Numbered from the stretch's first letter, positions 7,935 to 16,644 are shown. The stretch is DNA of 38,175 bases from an uncultured Pelagibacteraceae bacterium (GCA_902561075.1 CACEOC010000009.1:1-38175), one strand, 5' to 3'. The notes: generated from the letters alone by a model not told the origin. Numbers and translations: made by a program.

Positions 7935-8782
7935 TGACAAAAAATTACCTATCAATTTATGCAAAGTCATTTAACTGGGCTGGATTTTTTTTACCAAAAG
8001 TAAAATATAAAAATTGTTCAGCTTTATATGATTTTTGTAGGACAGTAGATAATATTGTGGATGACGAGGAAAATTTACATTTAAAAAAAAAAAATCTAAC
8101 TGAATTTAAAAAGAAATTTTTTGAAAAAGATTTTAGTTCAAGTAAGATCGAAAAGATGTGGGACTTAATTGATGAATTTTCTATTTCAACTAAAATCATA
8201 GAAGATTTATTCGATGGTGTAGAGACAGATTTAGAAGAAAAAGTTAAATTAAATAGTAGAAAAGATCTGCTGATTTACTCATATAGAGTCGCTGGAACGG
8301 TTGGGTTAATGATGGCAAAAATATTAAGAGTTAATTCAGAAAGAGGTTTAAATTCAGCTATTGATTTAGGGATAGCTATGCAGCTTACAAATATTGCTAG
8401 AGATGTTATTGAAGATAAAAAGCGTAATAGAGAATACATTGACCATGATATTATAACAATTAAAGAAACGCTTAAATTAGCGGACTTGTTTTATAATAGT
8501 TCGTTTAAATCAATAAAAGAAATTCCTATTTCTTGTAGATTTGCAATTCTAGTTGCTCGTAGAGTTTATAGACAAATTGGTAATGAAATATTAAAAAAAA
8601 AAGATCTAGAAGATTACGAAAGAGCAGGAAAAATATTTGTAACAAACGTAGGAAAAATTAAACAAACATTTTTAAGTTTATTTGATTTTATTATATTAAT
8701 ATTTTTAAAACCCATAAATAATTCATATAATTTACGTCATGAAGATATAAAGAAAGAAATAAATTTAAATGAAAGATTTTAA
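7934..8782 (+). CDS. crtB: Phytoene synthase CrtB
   Basis: Condenses two geranylgeranyl diphosphates into phytoene. Both Mg2+-binding aspartate motifs are present: D39-x3-D43 in FCRTVDNIVDD and D157-x3-D161 in NIARDVIED. The AGTVGLMM segment near residue 120 is also typical. At 282 residues it is near the short end of the family. The gene contains a run of twelve A (8083-8094) encoding Leu-Lys-Lys-Lys-Asn, a possible slippage site. The 3' end overlaps crtY by 14 bases. Confidence 0.95.
   Translation: MTKNYLSIYAKSFNWAGFFLPKVKYKNCSALYDFCRTVDNIVDDEENLHLKKKNLTEFKKKFFEKDFSSSKIEKMWDLIDEFSISTKIIEDLFDGVETDLEEKVKLNSRKDLLIYSYRVAGTVGLMMAKILRVNSERGLNSAIDLGIAMQLTNIARDVIEDKKRNREYIDHDIITIKETLKLADLFYNSSFKSIKEIPISCRFAILVARRVYRQIGNEILKKKDLEDYERAGKIFVTNVGKIKQTFLSLFDFIILIFLKPINNSYNLRHEDIKKEINLNERF
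8083..8094 (+). repeat. A12 homopolymer inside crtB
   Basis: Twelve consecutive A bases in frame within crtB (around residues 50-54). It is the longest A-run I noticed in the window. Runs of this length are prone to polymerase slippage and to sequencing error. The frame reads through correctly as given. Confidence 0.85.
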
Positions 8783-9833
8783 TTATATTATAATTGGAGG
8801 AGGATGTGCCGGTTTATCCTTAGCTTATGAATTGGAAATTAATAATAAACTTGAAAATAAAACTTTAGCTATTATTGAGCCTCGCACAAACTATATTAGA
8901 GACAAAACTTGGTCATTTTGGAGAATAAATCCACATAATTTTGAGGATTGCGTTATTAAAAGTTGGGATAATTTTTCTGTTCATATTAAAGATAAAACTA
9001 ACTATATCAATTGTGTCAAAACTCCATATCAATCAATTGATAGTGGTCTTTTTTACAATAAAATAATAAAAAAATTAAAAAAAAATAAAAAAATTAGTTT
9101 TTTAAAAACGATTGAAAATTTAAATATAGGTGATGCAATAATATTCAATAGTTTAGCCAATATTAAATTTGATAAAAATAAACTTTGGCAACACTTTGGT
9201 GGTATTGAAATTGAAACTGACAAGAAAATTTTTGATAAAGAAATCATGAATTTGATGGATTTCGATTGCGATCAAAAAGATAGTGTTCATTTTTTTTATA
9301 CCCTACCCTATTCTGAAAATAAAGCATTGGTTGAGTCAACATGGTTATCTAACATGAAAGATGAATCAGAGAAAAACTATCAAGAACAACTAACTAACTA
9401 TATAGAAAAAAAATTAAAAATAAAAAAATACAAAATTAAGTATAAAGAACAAGGTAAAATACCTCTTTTTTATCCAGAAATTGTCAAGAAAAAAAATGAA
9501 ATATTTATTGGAACTGCAGGAGGGATGACTAGGCTAAGTACAGGCTACACATTCTTGAATATACAAAATCATAGCAAATATATTTGCAAAAATTTTGAAA
9601 AAATAAGTAAAATAAAAAATTTTGAAATTAAAAAAAAATATAAATATTTAGATAAAATTTTTCTAAAAGTCCTAACTAAACATCCTGGACGTATGCCAGA
9701 GATTTTTTATAATATGTTCACAGTGAATAATGAAAAAGTAGTAAGATTTTTGTCCAATAAGAGTAATATTATAGATGATATAAGCATAATATTGAAAATG
9801 CCTAAAACTATTTTTATTAAAGAAATAATTTAA
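8769..9833 (+). CDS. crtY: Lycopene beta-cyclase CrtY
   Basis: Cyclises both ends of lycopene to beta-carotene. The 354-residue protein begins with a dinucleotide-binding fold (GGGCAG at 10-15). It has the CrtY block RDKTWSFWR near 44-52 and the later GGMTRLSTGYTF segment near 253-264, both characteristic of the bacterial CrtY family rather than the CrtL or heterodimeric types. It is slightly shorter than the usual 380-400 residues. It overlaps crtB by 14 bases and ends one base before blh. Confidence 0.93.
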   Translation: MKDFNYIIIGGGCAGLSLAYELEINNKLENKTLAIIEPRTNYIRDKTWSFWRINPHNFEDCVIKSWDNFSVHIKDKTNYINCVKTPYQSIDSGLFYNKIIKKLKKNKKISFLKTIENLNIGDAIIFNSLANIKFDKNKLWQHFGGIEIETDKKIFDKEIMNLMDFDCDQKDSVHFFYTLPYSENKALVESTWLSNMKDESEKNYQEQLTNYIEKKLKIKKYKIKYKEQGKIPLFYPEIVKKKNEIFIGTAGGMTRLSTGYTFLNIQNHSKYICKNFEKISKIKNFEIKKKYKYLDKIFLKVLTKHPGRMPEIFYNMFTVNNEKVVRFLSNKSNIIDDISIILKMPKTIFIKEII

Positions 9834-9834
9834 C

Positions 9835-10737
9835 ATGCAAAAAAAAATAGATTTTTTCCACTCATTGGTTTTTTTTAATTTTTGTATTTTTTTGTCATCA
9901 GTTAGTTTTTTAAAAGATAAAAATTTTTTAATATTTTGTTTGTTATTAATTATGTCAATAGGAATATCGCATGGTTCCTTAGATAATTTAAAAGGAAAAA
10001 AATTGTTAAAAATTTTCAAAATTAAGGAGATAGGAAAATTTTATACTGCTTATGTATGCTTAGCAATTTTTATTATTTTATTGTGGATTTTATTGCCAAA
10101 TTTTTTACTTATGATTTTTCTTTTAGTTGCAAGTTACCATTTTGGCAAAGAGGATACGATTTTTAAATTAAACATCGAGGGTATTGAAAAAGATGTTTTA
10201 TTTCTTTTAAAAGGATCATCTATCATCGTAGCTCCATTATTATTTAATTATGATAAGACTAATGAGATTTTTCTGATTCTAAAATTTAATCTATTTGCAG
10301 AATTTCTGATTTCGAAAGAGATCTTATTAATATTTCTCTTAATAAGTTTTATAGCAGGATTGATGTTGTCGAAATTCAAAAATATTGATGATAGCACAAT
10401 ATCTATTATGGATTTCTCATCAATTATTTTAATAAATTATTTTTTAAATCCAATATTAGCATTTACAATTTATTTCTGTTTTTTACACTCGGTAAGACAT
10501 AGTTTGACACTAATTTTTGAGTTAGATAAGAGTTTTAAATTGGGACTTAAAAAATTTATAAAAAAAGCATTACCACTCACCCTGGTAACAGCCGGGGTAT
10601 ATTTAATATCTATTTATAGTCTTAATAATTTTTTTGAATTAAATAATGCTATATATAAAGTAATATTTATTGGATTGGCGTCATTAACTTTTCCACATAT
10701 ATTGCTTGAGTATTTAATCGAAAAAAATGAAAAATAA
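9835..10737 (+). CDS. blh: Beta-carotene 15,15'-dioxygenase Blh/Brp (retinal-forming)
   Basis: Cleaves beta-carotene into two retinals. The 300-residue, very hydrophobic protein carries the Brp/Blh histidine pattern: H46 in SHGSLD, H102 in YHFGKED, H218 and H222 in LHSVRH, and H288 in FPHILLEY. Such histidines are predicted to bind the catalytic iron. Presence of blh behind crtIBY strongly implies a retinal-binding rhodopsin (proteorhodopsin) elsewhere in the genome; none is in this window. The last codons overlap the 57-residue ORF by 11 bases. Confidence 0.92.
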   Translation: MQKKIDFFHSLVFFNFCIFLSSVSFLKDKNFLIFCLLLIMSIGISHGSLDNLKGKKLLKIFKIKEIGKFYTAYVCLAIFIILLWILLPNFLLMIFLLVASYHFGKEDTIFKLNIEGIEKDVLFLLKGSSIIVAPLLFNYDKTNEIFLILKFNLFAEFLISKEILLIFLLISFIAGLMLSKFKNIDDSTISIMDFSSIILINYFLNPILAFTIYFCFLHSVRHSLTLIFELDKSFKLGLKKFIKKALPLTLVTAGVYLISIYSLNNFFELNNAIYKVIFIGLASLTFPHILLEYLIEKNEK

Positions 10738-10900
10738 AAATATAAACTTATTGGGTTGGATTTTATTTATAATATCAGCAATTGGTTTTACAATTTCTAG
10801 TATTGGAAATTTCTGGGCTATGTTTGGCAGCTTGTTTTTCTTAGTTGCATGTTTAATATTTTTAATTCCATTTTTTAGAAAAGAAAAAAATGAAAGGTAA
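10727..10900 (+). CDS. Small two-helix membrane protein between blh and ispH
   Basis: ATG at 10727 opens a 57-residue frame ending at TAA 10898-10900. It begins MKNKNINLLGWILF, has two hydrophobic stretches (about 8-26 and 30-50) separated by a short Gly/Asn turn, and ends in a charged tail RKEKNER. It overlaps blh by 11 bases and ispH by 11 bases, the same overlap length as atpF'/atpF. It fills what would otherwise be the only 152-base hole in a tightly packed operon. I do not recognise the family. A membrane partner of the retinal or rhodopsin pathway is possible, but only by position. Confidence 0.6.
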   Translation: MKNKNINLLGWILFIISAIGFTISSIGNFWAMFGSLFFLVACLIFLIPFFRKEKNER

Positions 10901-11834
10901 ACAAATTAGAGTTTATTTAGCCTCTCCAAGAGGCTTTTGTGCTGGTGTTGATAGAGCTATTGAGATAGTTAAAAAAAGTTTAGAAAAGTATGGTTCACCG
11001 GTTTATGTTAGACACGAAATAGTACATAACAAACATGTTGTTGAAAGTTTAAAAAAAATAGGAGCTATATTTGTTGAGGAATTAGATGAGATAAAAGATA
11101 AGTCTAGACCAGTAATATTTTCTGCACATGGAGTGCCAAAATCTATTCCTGAGCAAGCAGAAAATTTAAAAATGGATTATATAGATGCCACTTGTCCTCT
11201 AGTATCAAAAGTACACAGAGAAGCAGAAAACCTTAATAAAAAAGGAGATCATATTTTATTAATAGGGCACAGAAATCACCCTGAGGTTATCGGAACAATG
11301 GGGCAGTTAGAGAATGGAGGAATTGATTTAATAGAAAATATTGAAGATGCTAAAAATTATCAAAACAAATCTAATAAAGAATTAGCATATGTCACCCAAA
11401 CAACATTATCAGTAGACGACACAAAAGATATAATTGCTGAATTAAAGAGAAAATTTCCAGAAATAAAAGAACCAAAAAAAGATGATATTTGCTATGCTAC
11501 AACTAATAGACAATCCGCTGTTAAGAAAATTGCAAGTTTCTGTGATATGTTTTTTGTAATTGGTAGCAGAAACTCATCAAATTCAGTCAGATTAGTTGAG
11601 GTAGCCAAAAAATCTGGATGCGAAAATTCATTACTTATCCATTCAGAGAGTGAAATACCATTTGATAAAATTGATAAATGTAAAACAATTGGTATATCGT
11701 CTGGTGCATCAGCACCCGAAATACTAGTTGAAGAATTTATTAATAATTTAAAAAAAAAATTCAGTATCAAAATCGAAAATACTGAAGTCATAAAAGAAGA
11801 TGTTACTTTTAAAATTCCTGGTAAGTTAAATTAA
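10890..11834 (+). CDS. ispH: 4-hydroxy-3-methylbut-2-enyl diphosphate reductase IspH
   Basis: Last enzyme of the MEP pathway, making IPP and DMAPP, the building blocks of carotenoids, quinones and undecaprenyl carriers. The three iron-sulfur ligands are C17 (SPRGFCAGV), C102 (DATCPLVSKVH) and C201 (ICYATTNRQ). The catalytic glutamate is Glu132 in NHPEV. GASAPE near the C-terminus is also conserved. Length (314) is normal. ispH - thrB - rnhA is a conserved alphaproteobacterial order; here it also lies directly behind the retinal genes that use its product. Confidence 0.96.
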   Translation: MKGKQIRVYLASPRGFCAGVDRAIEIVKKSLEKYGSPVYVRHEIVHNKHVVESLKKIGAIFVEELDEIKDKSRPVIFSAHGVPKSIPEQAENLKMDYIDATCPLVSKVHREAENLNKKGDHILLIGHRNHPEVIGTMGQLENGGIDLIENIEDAKNYQNKSNKELAYVTQTTLSVDDTKDIIAELKRKFPEIKEPKKDDICYATTNRQSAVKKIASFCDMFFVIGSRNSSNSVRLVEVAKKSGCENSLLIHSESEIPFDKIDKCKTIGISSGASAPEILVEEFINNLKKKFSIKIENTEVIKEDVTFKIPGKLN

Positions 11835-12802
11835 TGGCTGTATTTACTAAAATAAATAAAACAGATATCAGCAAAATTGAAAACAACTTCAAATTAGGAA
11901 AAGTAATAAATTACCATGGCATAAAAAAGGGGATAGAAAATACTAATTACTATTTAGAGTTTAAGAAAGAAAAAACAGTTCTTACAATATTTGAAAAGAG
12001 AGTGAATAAAAAAGATTTGCCATTTTTTATGAAACTCATGCATGGTCTGTCAAAACTTAAAATAGTATGTCCCAGTCCAATTAAAAATAAAAAAGGATCT
12101 TATTTGTTTAAAATAAAGAGCAAAAATGCTTGTTTAGTTACTTTTCTTAAAGGCGGAGACAAAAAGAAGCTAAGCCCATCAGACTGTATGCAAATTGGTA
12201 AAAATGTTGCTGAATTACACAAGGCTACAAAAAAACTTAAAATTAATAGAAAAAATTCTTTATCTATTAAGTTATTACACAAGATTTTAAATAAAATTGA
12301 TAAAAGAATAAATAAATTATCAAAAAATTTGAGAAACCATATGAGATCAGATATTAACAAATTAGTTAAAAATTGGCCTAAAAATTTACCAAACGGTGTA
12401 ATACACTCAGACTTGTTTATTGATAATATATTTTTTTACAAAAAAAAATTTTACGGTTTCATTGATTTTTATTTTTCATGTACAGATTTTTATGCGTATG
12501 AGTTGGCTACTTGTGTAAACGCATTATGTTTCGAGAGGAAAAAAAATAAATTTGTTCTTAATAGAAAAAAATCCTATAACCTAATTAAAGGATATGAATC
12601 CAAAAGAAAGCTTACAATTAGCGAAAAAATTAATTTCAATATATTATGTAGGGGATCAGCTTTAAGGTATTTATTAACAAGATCTTATGATTATTTAAAT
12701 ACACCAAAAAATGCAATCATTAAGAAAAAAAATCCAAGAGAATATTTAGATAAATTGATTTTTCACAAAAAAATTAAAAAATTTAGCGAGTACTTGAAAT
12801 GA
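11834..12802 (+). CDS. thrB: Homoserine kinase, ThrB type II (APH fold)
   Basis: Phosphorylates homoserine in threonine synthesis. This is the aminoglycoside-phosphotransferase-like form used by Alphaproteobacteria, not the GHMP-kinase form. The catalytic loop is VIHSDLFIDN near residues 194-203 and the metal-binding FIDFYFS follows. The N-terminus matches ThrB with a GIENTNYYLEF segment. It is 322 residues, normal length. It overlaps ispH by one base and rnhA by four. Its pathway partner thrC lies about 1 kb away on the other strand. Confidence 0.92.
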   Translation: MAVFTKINKTDISKIENNFKLGKVINYHGIKKGIENTNYYLEFKKEKTVLTIFEKRVNKKDLPFFMKLMHGLSKLKIVCPSPIKNKKGSYLFKIKSKNACLVTFLKGGDKKKLSPSDCMQIGKNVAELHKATKKLKINRKNSLSIKLLHKILNKIDKRINKLSKNLRNHMRSDINKLVKNWPKNLPNGVIHSDLFIDNIFFYKKKFYGFIDFYFSCTDFYAYELATCVNALCFERKKNKFVLNRKKSYNLIKGYESKRKLTISEKINFNILCRGSALRYLLTRSYDYLNTPKNAIIKKKNPREYLDKLIFHKKIKKFSEYLK

Positions 12803-13221
12803 TAAAAGTTTATACAGATGGGTCTTGCTTGGAGAATCCTGGTAAGGGAGGATGGGCGGCGATAATAATAAGTGATAACAAAAAAACAGAAATAAAAGGT
12901 AGCAAAGAAAACTCAACAAATAATCAGATGGAATTGACAGCGCCTATAATGGCTCTTAAAAAAATACCCAAAGGTTCCAAAGTTCAAATTTTTACAGATT
13001 CTAAATATGTAAAATCAGGGATAACAGAATGGATACAGAATTGGAAAAAGAATGGTTGGAAAACTGCAGACAAAAAGAATGTTAAAAATAAAGAACTTTG
13101 GACAGAACTTGATAACCTATCTAGTGCTTTTGATATTGAGTGGATTTGGGTAAAAGCACACTCAATTGATGAGTTAAACAATGAAGTGGATTTATTGGCA
13201 CGTTCATCAGCAAATGATTAA
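12799..13221 (+). CDS. rnhA: Ribonuclease HI
   Basis: Degrades the RNA strand of RNA-DNA hybrids. All catalytic acids are present: D7 (YTDGS), E45 (NNQMEL), D67 (FTDSKY) and D131 (NNEVDLLAR), plus the conserved H121. The usual Lys-Gly-His reads Lys-Ala-His here. The basic protrusion with its Trp-rich segment (WIQNWKKNGWK) is present. Length is 140 residues. It overlaps thrB by four bases and ends 35 bases before the converging peroxiredoxin gene; no hairpin terminator is visible in that gap. Confidence 0.95.
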   Translation: MIKVYTDGSCLENPGKGGWAAIIISDNKKTEIKGSKENSTNNQMELTAPIMALKKIPKGSKVQIFTDSKYVKSGITEWIQNWKKNGWKTADKKNVKNKELWTELDNLSSAFDIEWIWVKAHSIDELNNEVDLLARSSAND

Positions 13222-13256
13222 TTTGTACACTTAGAATTGGAATTTATAAATAATTA

Positions 13257-13742
13257 TTAAAGGATATCTAAAATAGTCTCTGCTGAAGACAGACCACATA
13301 GTTTAGTTTCTTTTTCAACCTGGATATTTAATATTTTCAAATTTTCAATCACCATTGTATAACGACTTGATCTAATTCCCATTCCTTTTGAATTTCTATC
13401 AACCTCAGCACCAATGGAACTGGTAAAAGATAAATATGGATCAGACAACATTTTAATTTTATTACCTATATTGTTCACCTCACCCCAAGCGTTCATTACA
13501 TATGGATCATTCACAGATAGACAGAATATATCTTTTATTCCTTTCGCTTTTATATTTTCAGCATTTTTAATAAAGCCTGGTAAATGGAGTTTTGAACAAG
13601 TAGATGTAAATGCTCCAGGTAGCCCAAATAGAATAACTTTTTCTTTACCCAAAGTATCCTTTAATTTACTTTTGTGTGGCTCACCGTTAACTAATTGGTA
13701 AATCTCTGTATCTGGAATTTGATCATTTATTTTTATTTTCAT
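13257..13742 (-). CDS. Peroxiredoxin (Prx5/type II family)
   Basis: Reduces peroxides through the peroxidatic Cys49 in P42GAFTSTC49, which fits the P-x3-T-x2-C motif. Further cysteines are C74 and C149. C149 lies where Prx5-type enzymes often have a resolving cysteine, so the reduction route (glutaredoxin/GSH or thioredoxin) cannot be fixed. The 161-residue length is typical. The start overlaps the end of thrC by four bases, so it is probably translated from the thrC transcript. No localisation signal is visible, so it should be cytoplasmic. Confidence 0.92.
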   Translation of the reverse strand: MKIKINDQIPDTEIYQLVNGEPHKSKLKDTLGKEKVILFGLPGAFTSTCSKLHLPGFIKNAENIKAKGIKDIFCLSVNDPYVMNAWGEVNNIGNKIKMLSDPYLSFTSSIGAEVDRNSKGMGIRSSRYTMVIENLKILNIQVEKETKLCGLSSAETILDIL

Positions 13743-15106
13743 ATTGATCTTAATACATAATCTTTAACTTTTTCTAAATCGTTTGAAATAACCTCAAATT
13801 TTTCTTCTTTATCATTAACATAGTTAAGACTTTCGGGTAGTTTTTCAATTTTTGAGATTGCTTTTTCTATTGCTACAGGAAATTTACAAGGATGAGCAGT
13901 TGATAAAATAACTACGTCACTTAGATTTAGTTTTTCAACAGCACCCACTCCTATTGCAGTGTGAGGATCGATAACAACTTTATTTTCTTCGTAAAATTTT
14001 TTTATTGTAGTAATAATTTCATTTTCATTTAAACTTTCTGAGACAAAATCAATCTGTAAATCTTTTAGTTTATCCTGATCTATTTTAAATGAATTATCCT
14101 TTATGCTATTCATTATGTTTTTTACCTTTTCACAATTTTTATCATATAAGTCGTAGAGTAATCTTTCAAAGTTACTAGCAACCTGAATATCCATACTTGG
14201 AGATATAGTCTCTTGAACATAACTGGATTTATAATCTCCCTTTGAAATGGCTCTATGTAAAATATCGTTTTGATTTGTAGCAACTATAAGTTTACTTATC
14301 GGCAAGCCCATTTTTTTTGCAATGTAACCAGCATAGACGTCACCAAAATTTCCTGTTGGTACGGAAAAAGATATATTCTGTTTTCCTATTTGAAAATAAG
14401 AATAAAAATAATAAACAGTTTGAGCAACAATTCTTGCCCAATTTATAGAATTTACTCCAGACATATTTATAGAGTTCGCAAAAGTAATATCAGAAAACAT
14501 CGATTTAACTAAATTTTGACAATCATCAAAATTACCTTCAATTGCTAAATTATGAACATTAGCATCTCTAGTTGTTGTCATAAGTTTTCTTTGAACCGAT
14601 GAAATTTTATTATGTGGATGTAGGACAAAAATATTTATATTTTTCTTACCTCTAATTGCATCAATCGCTGCTGCGCCAGTATCTCCTGAGGTAGCTACGA
14701 TAATACTTATTTTTTTATTATTTTTTTGAAGATAATATTCATAAAAATTTCCTATTAACTGCATTGCAATATCTTTAAATGCGAGTGTTGGTCCATGATA
14801 AAGCTCAAGAATATGGTTGTGATTAAATTTACTAATTTTAACTACATTTTCCTCTCTGAAGTTAGAATATGATTTATCAATTAAATTTTTTAAATTCTTT
14901 TCATCTAAAAAGTTTCCTGTAAATAACTTTATAATATGAAATGCAAGATTTCTGTAATCGAGTTTGGATAATTCCTTTAACTCTTTATGATCAAATTTTT
15001 TTAATTTTTCAGGGATAAAAAGGCCACCTTCCTCAGACAAACCTTTCAGAAAAACATGCTCAAAGGATGCTTTTTTACCACTATTTCTTGTACTTATATA
15101 ATTCAT
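13739..15106 (-). CDS. thrC: Threonine synthase
   Basis: A PLP enzyme that converts O-phosphohomoserine to threonine. The PLP lysine is K111 in HGPTLAFKDIAMQ. The phosphate-binding loop and TSGDTGAAAI lie near 139-148, and the N-terminal YISTRN start is typical. The 455-residue size places it in the long class shared by Proteobacteria and yeast. It is transcribed away from ctaB with a 21-base gap and runs into the peroxiredoxin gene. thrC beside cytochrome oxidase genes is an old alphaproteobacterial arrangement. Confidence 0.95.
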   Translation of the reverse strand: MNYISTRNSGKKASFEHVFLKGLSEEGGLFIPEKLKKFDHKELKELSKLDYRNLAFHIIKLFTGNFLDEKNLKNLIDKSYSNFREENVVKISKFNHNHILELYHGPTLAFKDIAMQLIGNFYEYYLQKNNKKISIIVATSGDTGAAAIDAIRGKKNINIFVLHPHNKISSVQRKLMTTTRDANVHNLAIEGNFDDCQNLVKSMFSDITFANSINMSGVNSINWARIVAQTVYYFYSYFQIGKQNISFSVPTGNFGDVYAGYIAKKMGLPISKLIVATNQNDILHRAISKGDYKSSYVQETISPSMDIQVASNFERLLYDLYDKNCEKVKNIMNSIKDNSFKIDQDKLKDLQIDFVSESLNENEIITTIKKFYEENKVVIDPHTAIGVGAVEKLNLSDVVILSTAHPCKFPVAIEKAISKIEKLPESLNYVNDKEEKFEVISNDLEKVKDYVLRSI

Positions 15107-15127
15107 GTTTTAGAAAAACTTCTACAA

Positions 15128-16039
15128 CTAAAATATTTTATCTACAAGGAATAATACAAAAAGTAAAAACAAATATAAAATTGAGTAAGAAAAGACTTTT
15201 TTTGCTTTTGTAATTTCAAATTTATTTTTTTTGAAATTATACAGCTCATAGCACAAGTAAATGTAATAAACTGTAAGTATTAAAGAACTAAAAAGATAAA
15301 TTTTGCTAACGAAACCAATAAGATAAGGCGCAATTATAACTGGTAGCATTAAAATTGAGTAAATTAATATATTTTTTTTAGTATTTTCAATTCCATTTGT
15401 TAGTGGCAGCATTGGAATATTGGCTTTTTTATAATCATCAGCTTTAAACAAACTTAAAGCCCAAAAGTGTGACGGTGTCCAAAAAAATATTATTAAAAAG
15501 AATGTTATTGGCTCCATGGTTAAATCATTTGTTGCTATAGTCCATCCTATTACTGGAGGTAATGCTCCAGATGCTCCTCCAATTACAATATTTTGTGGGG
15601 TTTTTCTTTTTAACCAAATTGTATAAATGAATAAGTAAAACATTATTGTTATAAGTAAAATCGCTGCAGATAAAAAATTTGAGAAATAATATAGACCCAA
15701 TACTGAAACTACAGATAAAATTACGCCGAAAATTAATGCTTGGTTTTTGTTTAATTTACCAGTCGGAATTGGTCTTAAGCAGGTTCTAGTCATTAATTTA
15801 TCTAAATCAGCTTCGTACCACATGTTAAGAGCACCTGCCGCACCAGCACCGATCGCAACAAAAAATATTGAAACGACCGAATTATAAAATGTTACACTTT
15901 CAGGCGCAGTTAATAAACCAACTGCACAAGTAAATATTACAAGTGACATTACACGTGGTTTCATTAATAAAATGAACGACTTTAAATTTACAATGCTATT
16001 TTCAAAAACAGATTTTTTATTTATAATATTACTTGTCAC
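15128..16039 (-). CDS. ctaB: Protoheme IX farnesyltransferase (heme O synthase)
   Basis: Adds a farnesyl tail to heme B to give heme O, the precursor of heme A in the oxidase encoded upstream. The 303-residue UbiA-superfamily membrane protein has the first Asp-rich site in NMWYEADLDKLMTRT, followed by the conserved RPIPTG, and a second site near SLFKADDYKKANIPMLP. It is two bases from the 87-residue membrane gene and belongs to the cox run. No heme A synthase (ctaA) is in the window. Confidence 0.95.
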   Translation of the reverse strand: MTSNIINKKSVFENSIVNLKSFILLMKPRVMSLVIFTCAVGLLTAPESVTFYNSVVSIFFVAIGAGAAGALNMWYEADLDKLMTRTCLRPIPTGKLNKNQALIFGVILSVVSVLGLYYFSNFLSAAILLITIMFYLFIYTIWLKRKTPQNIVIGGASGALPPVIGWTIATNDLTMEPITFFLIIFFWTPSHFWALSLFKADDYKKANIPMLPLTNGIENTKKNILIYSILMLPVIIAPYLIGFVSKIYLFSSLILTVYYIYLCYELYNFKKNKFEITKAKKVFSYSILYLFLLFVLFLVDKIF

Positions 16040-16041
16040 TT

Positions 16042-16305
16042 TTATGTTACGTTAAGCGAAATAAAAATAACGACTAATATAAATCCGACTATCAAAATAT
16101 GATTCCCTAAATCGAATAGACCAACCTTAGCATTTTTTTTATCTATTAGTTTCCTATGTAATGGAATGTTATCATAAGGATTAATTTTGACCTTCTCTGA
16201 ATTTTCTTTTTGGTTTTCCTCTTTAACTGAGTATCCAAACCATACTATATATATAAAAAATAGAAAAAATATTAAAAACGCTGCTAAGTAATCGTAACCG
16301 TCCAT
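16042..16305 (-). CDS. Unknown membrane protein in the cytochrome oxidase operon
   Basis: An 87-residue protein I do not recognise. It has one membrane helix near residues 6-24, a polar middle of about 40 residues with many Lys and Asn, and a second helix near 67-85. It lies between cox subunit IV (abutting with no gap) and ctaB (two-base gap), so it is almost certainly co-transcribed with the oxidase. A role in oxidase assembly or as a small accessory subunit is an inference from position. No Cys or His metal-binding pattern of CtaG or Surf1 is present, and it is far too short for either. Confidence 0.65.
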   Translation of the reverse strand: MDGYDYLAAFLIFFLFFIYIVWFGYSVKEENQKENSEKVKINPYDNIPLHRKLIDKKNAKVGLFDLGNHILIVGFILVVIFISLNVT

Positions 16306-16644
16306 TTATCCCCCTACAAAAAAATAAAATAGTCTTGAGAATAAGGTATACTTCCCTTCAGCAACCATAAGCGCAACGAAACAAACAATTGCAGTCATTG
16401 GCCACAGTAAAACATTAACTAGAGCATATCTTTCCCAATATAAGTGCATAAAGAAAGCCATTATCAGACCAGCTTTTAAAAACATAAAAAACAATATTAG
16501 AGACCATCTCAGCATGCCTTGAAATTGATACCAGTCAACTAGATATGAAAAAAAACTTAAAACAAAAAGCAGTCCCCAGATCCATAAATAAATACCAATT
16601 TTATGTGTAGAAGATGGTTGCTCTTTTTTGTTCGTTTCGTCCAT
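16306..16644 (-). CDS. Cytochrome c oxidase subunit IV-like protein
   Basis: A 112-residue membrane protein with three helices (about 19-38, 49-68 and 76-95). Its AFFMHLYWERYALVN segment is typical of the bacterial subunit IV family related to CyoD/CtaF. It stabilises or assembles the oxidase core. It follows coxC by eight bases and abuts the next gene. It resembles the subunit IV of caa3- and quinol-type oxidases more than the short subunit IV of Paracoccus. Confidence 0.82.
   Translation of the reverse strand: MDETNKKEQPSSTHKIGIYLWIWGLLFVLSFFSYLVDWYQFQGMLRWSLILFFMFLKAGLIMAFFMHLYWERYALVNVLLWPMTAIVCFVALMVAEGKYTLFSRLFYFFVGG

Noticed and set aside
9672..10019. A 115-codon minus-strand frame opposite crtY and blh
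   Set aside because: It is antisense to two clear enzymes, rich in Lys, Asn and Phe as expected for shadow frames in this AT-rich sequence, and has no recognisable domain.
4089..10737. A proteorhodopsin gene next to the retinal cassette
   Set aside because: No seven-helix protein with a retinal-binding lysine motif is found on either strand; only the chromophore pathway is here.
14270..14512. An 80-codon plus-strand frame inside thrC
   Set aside because: It lies wholly opposite a conserved part of threonine synthase, with no ribosome site or domain.
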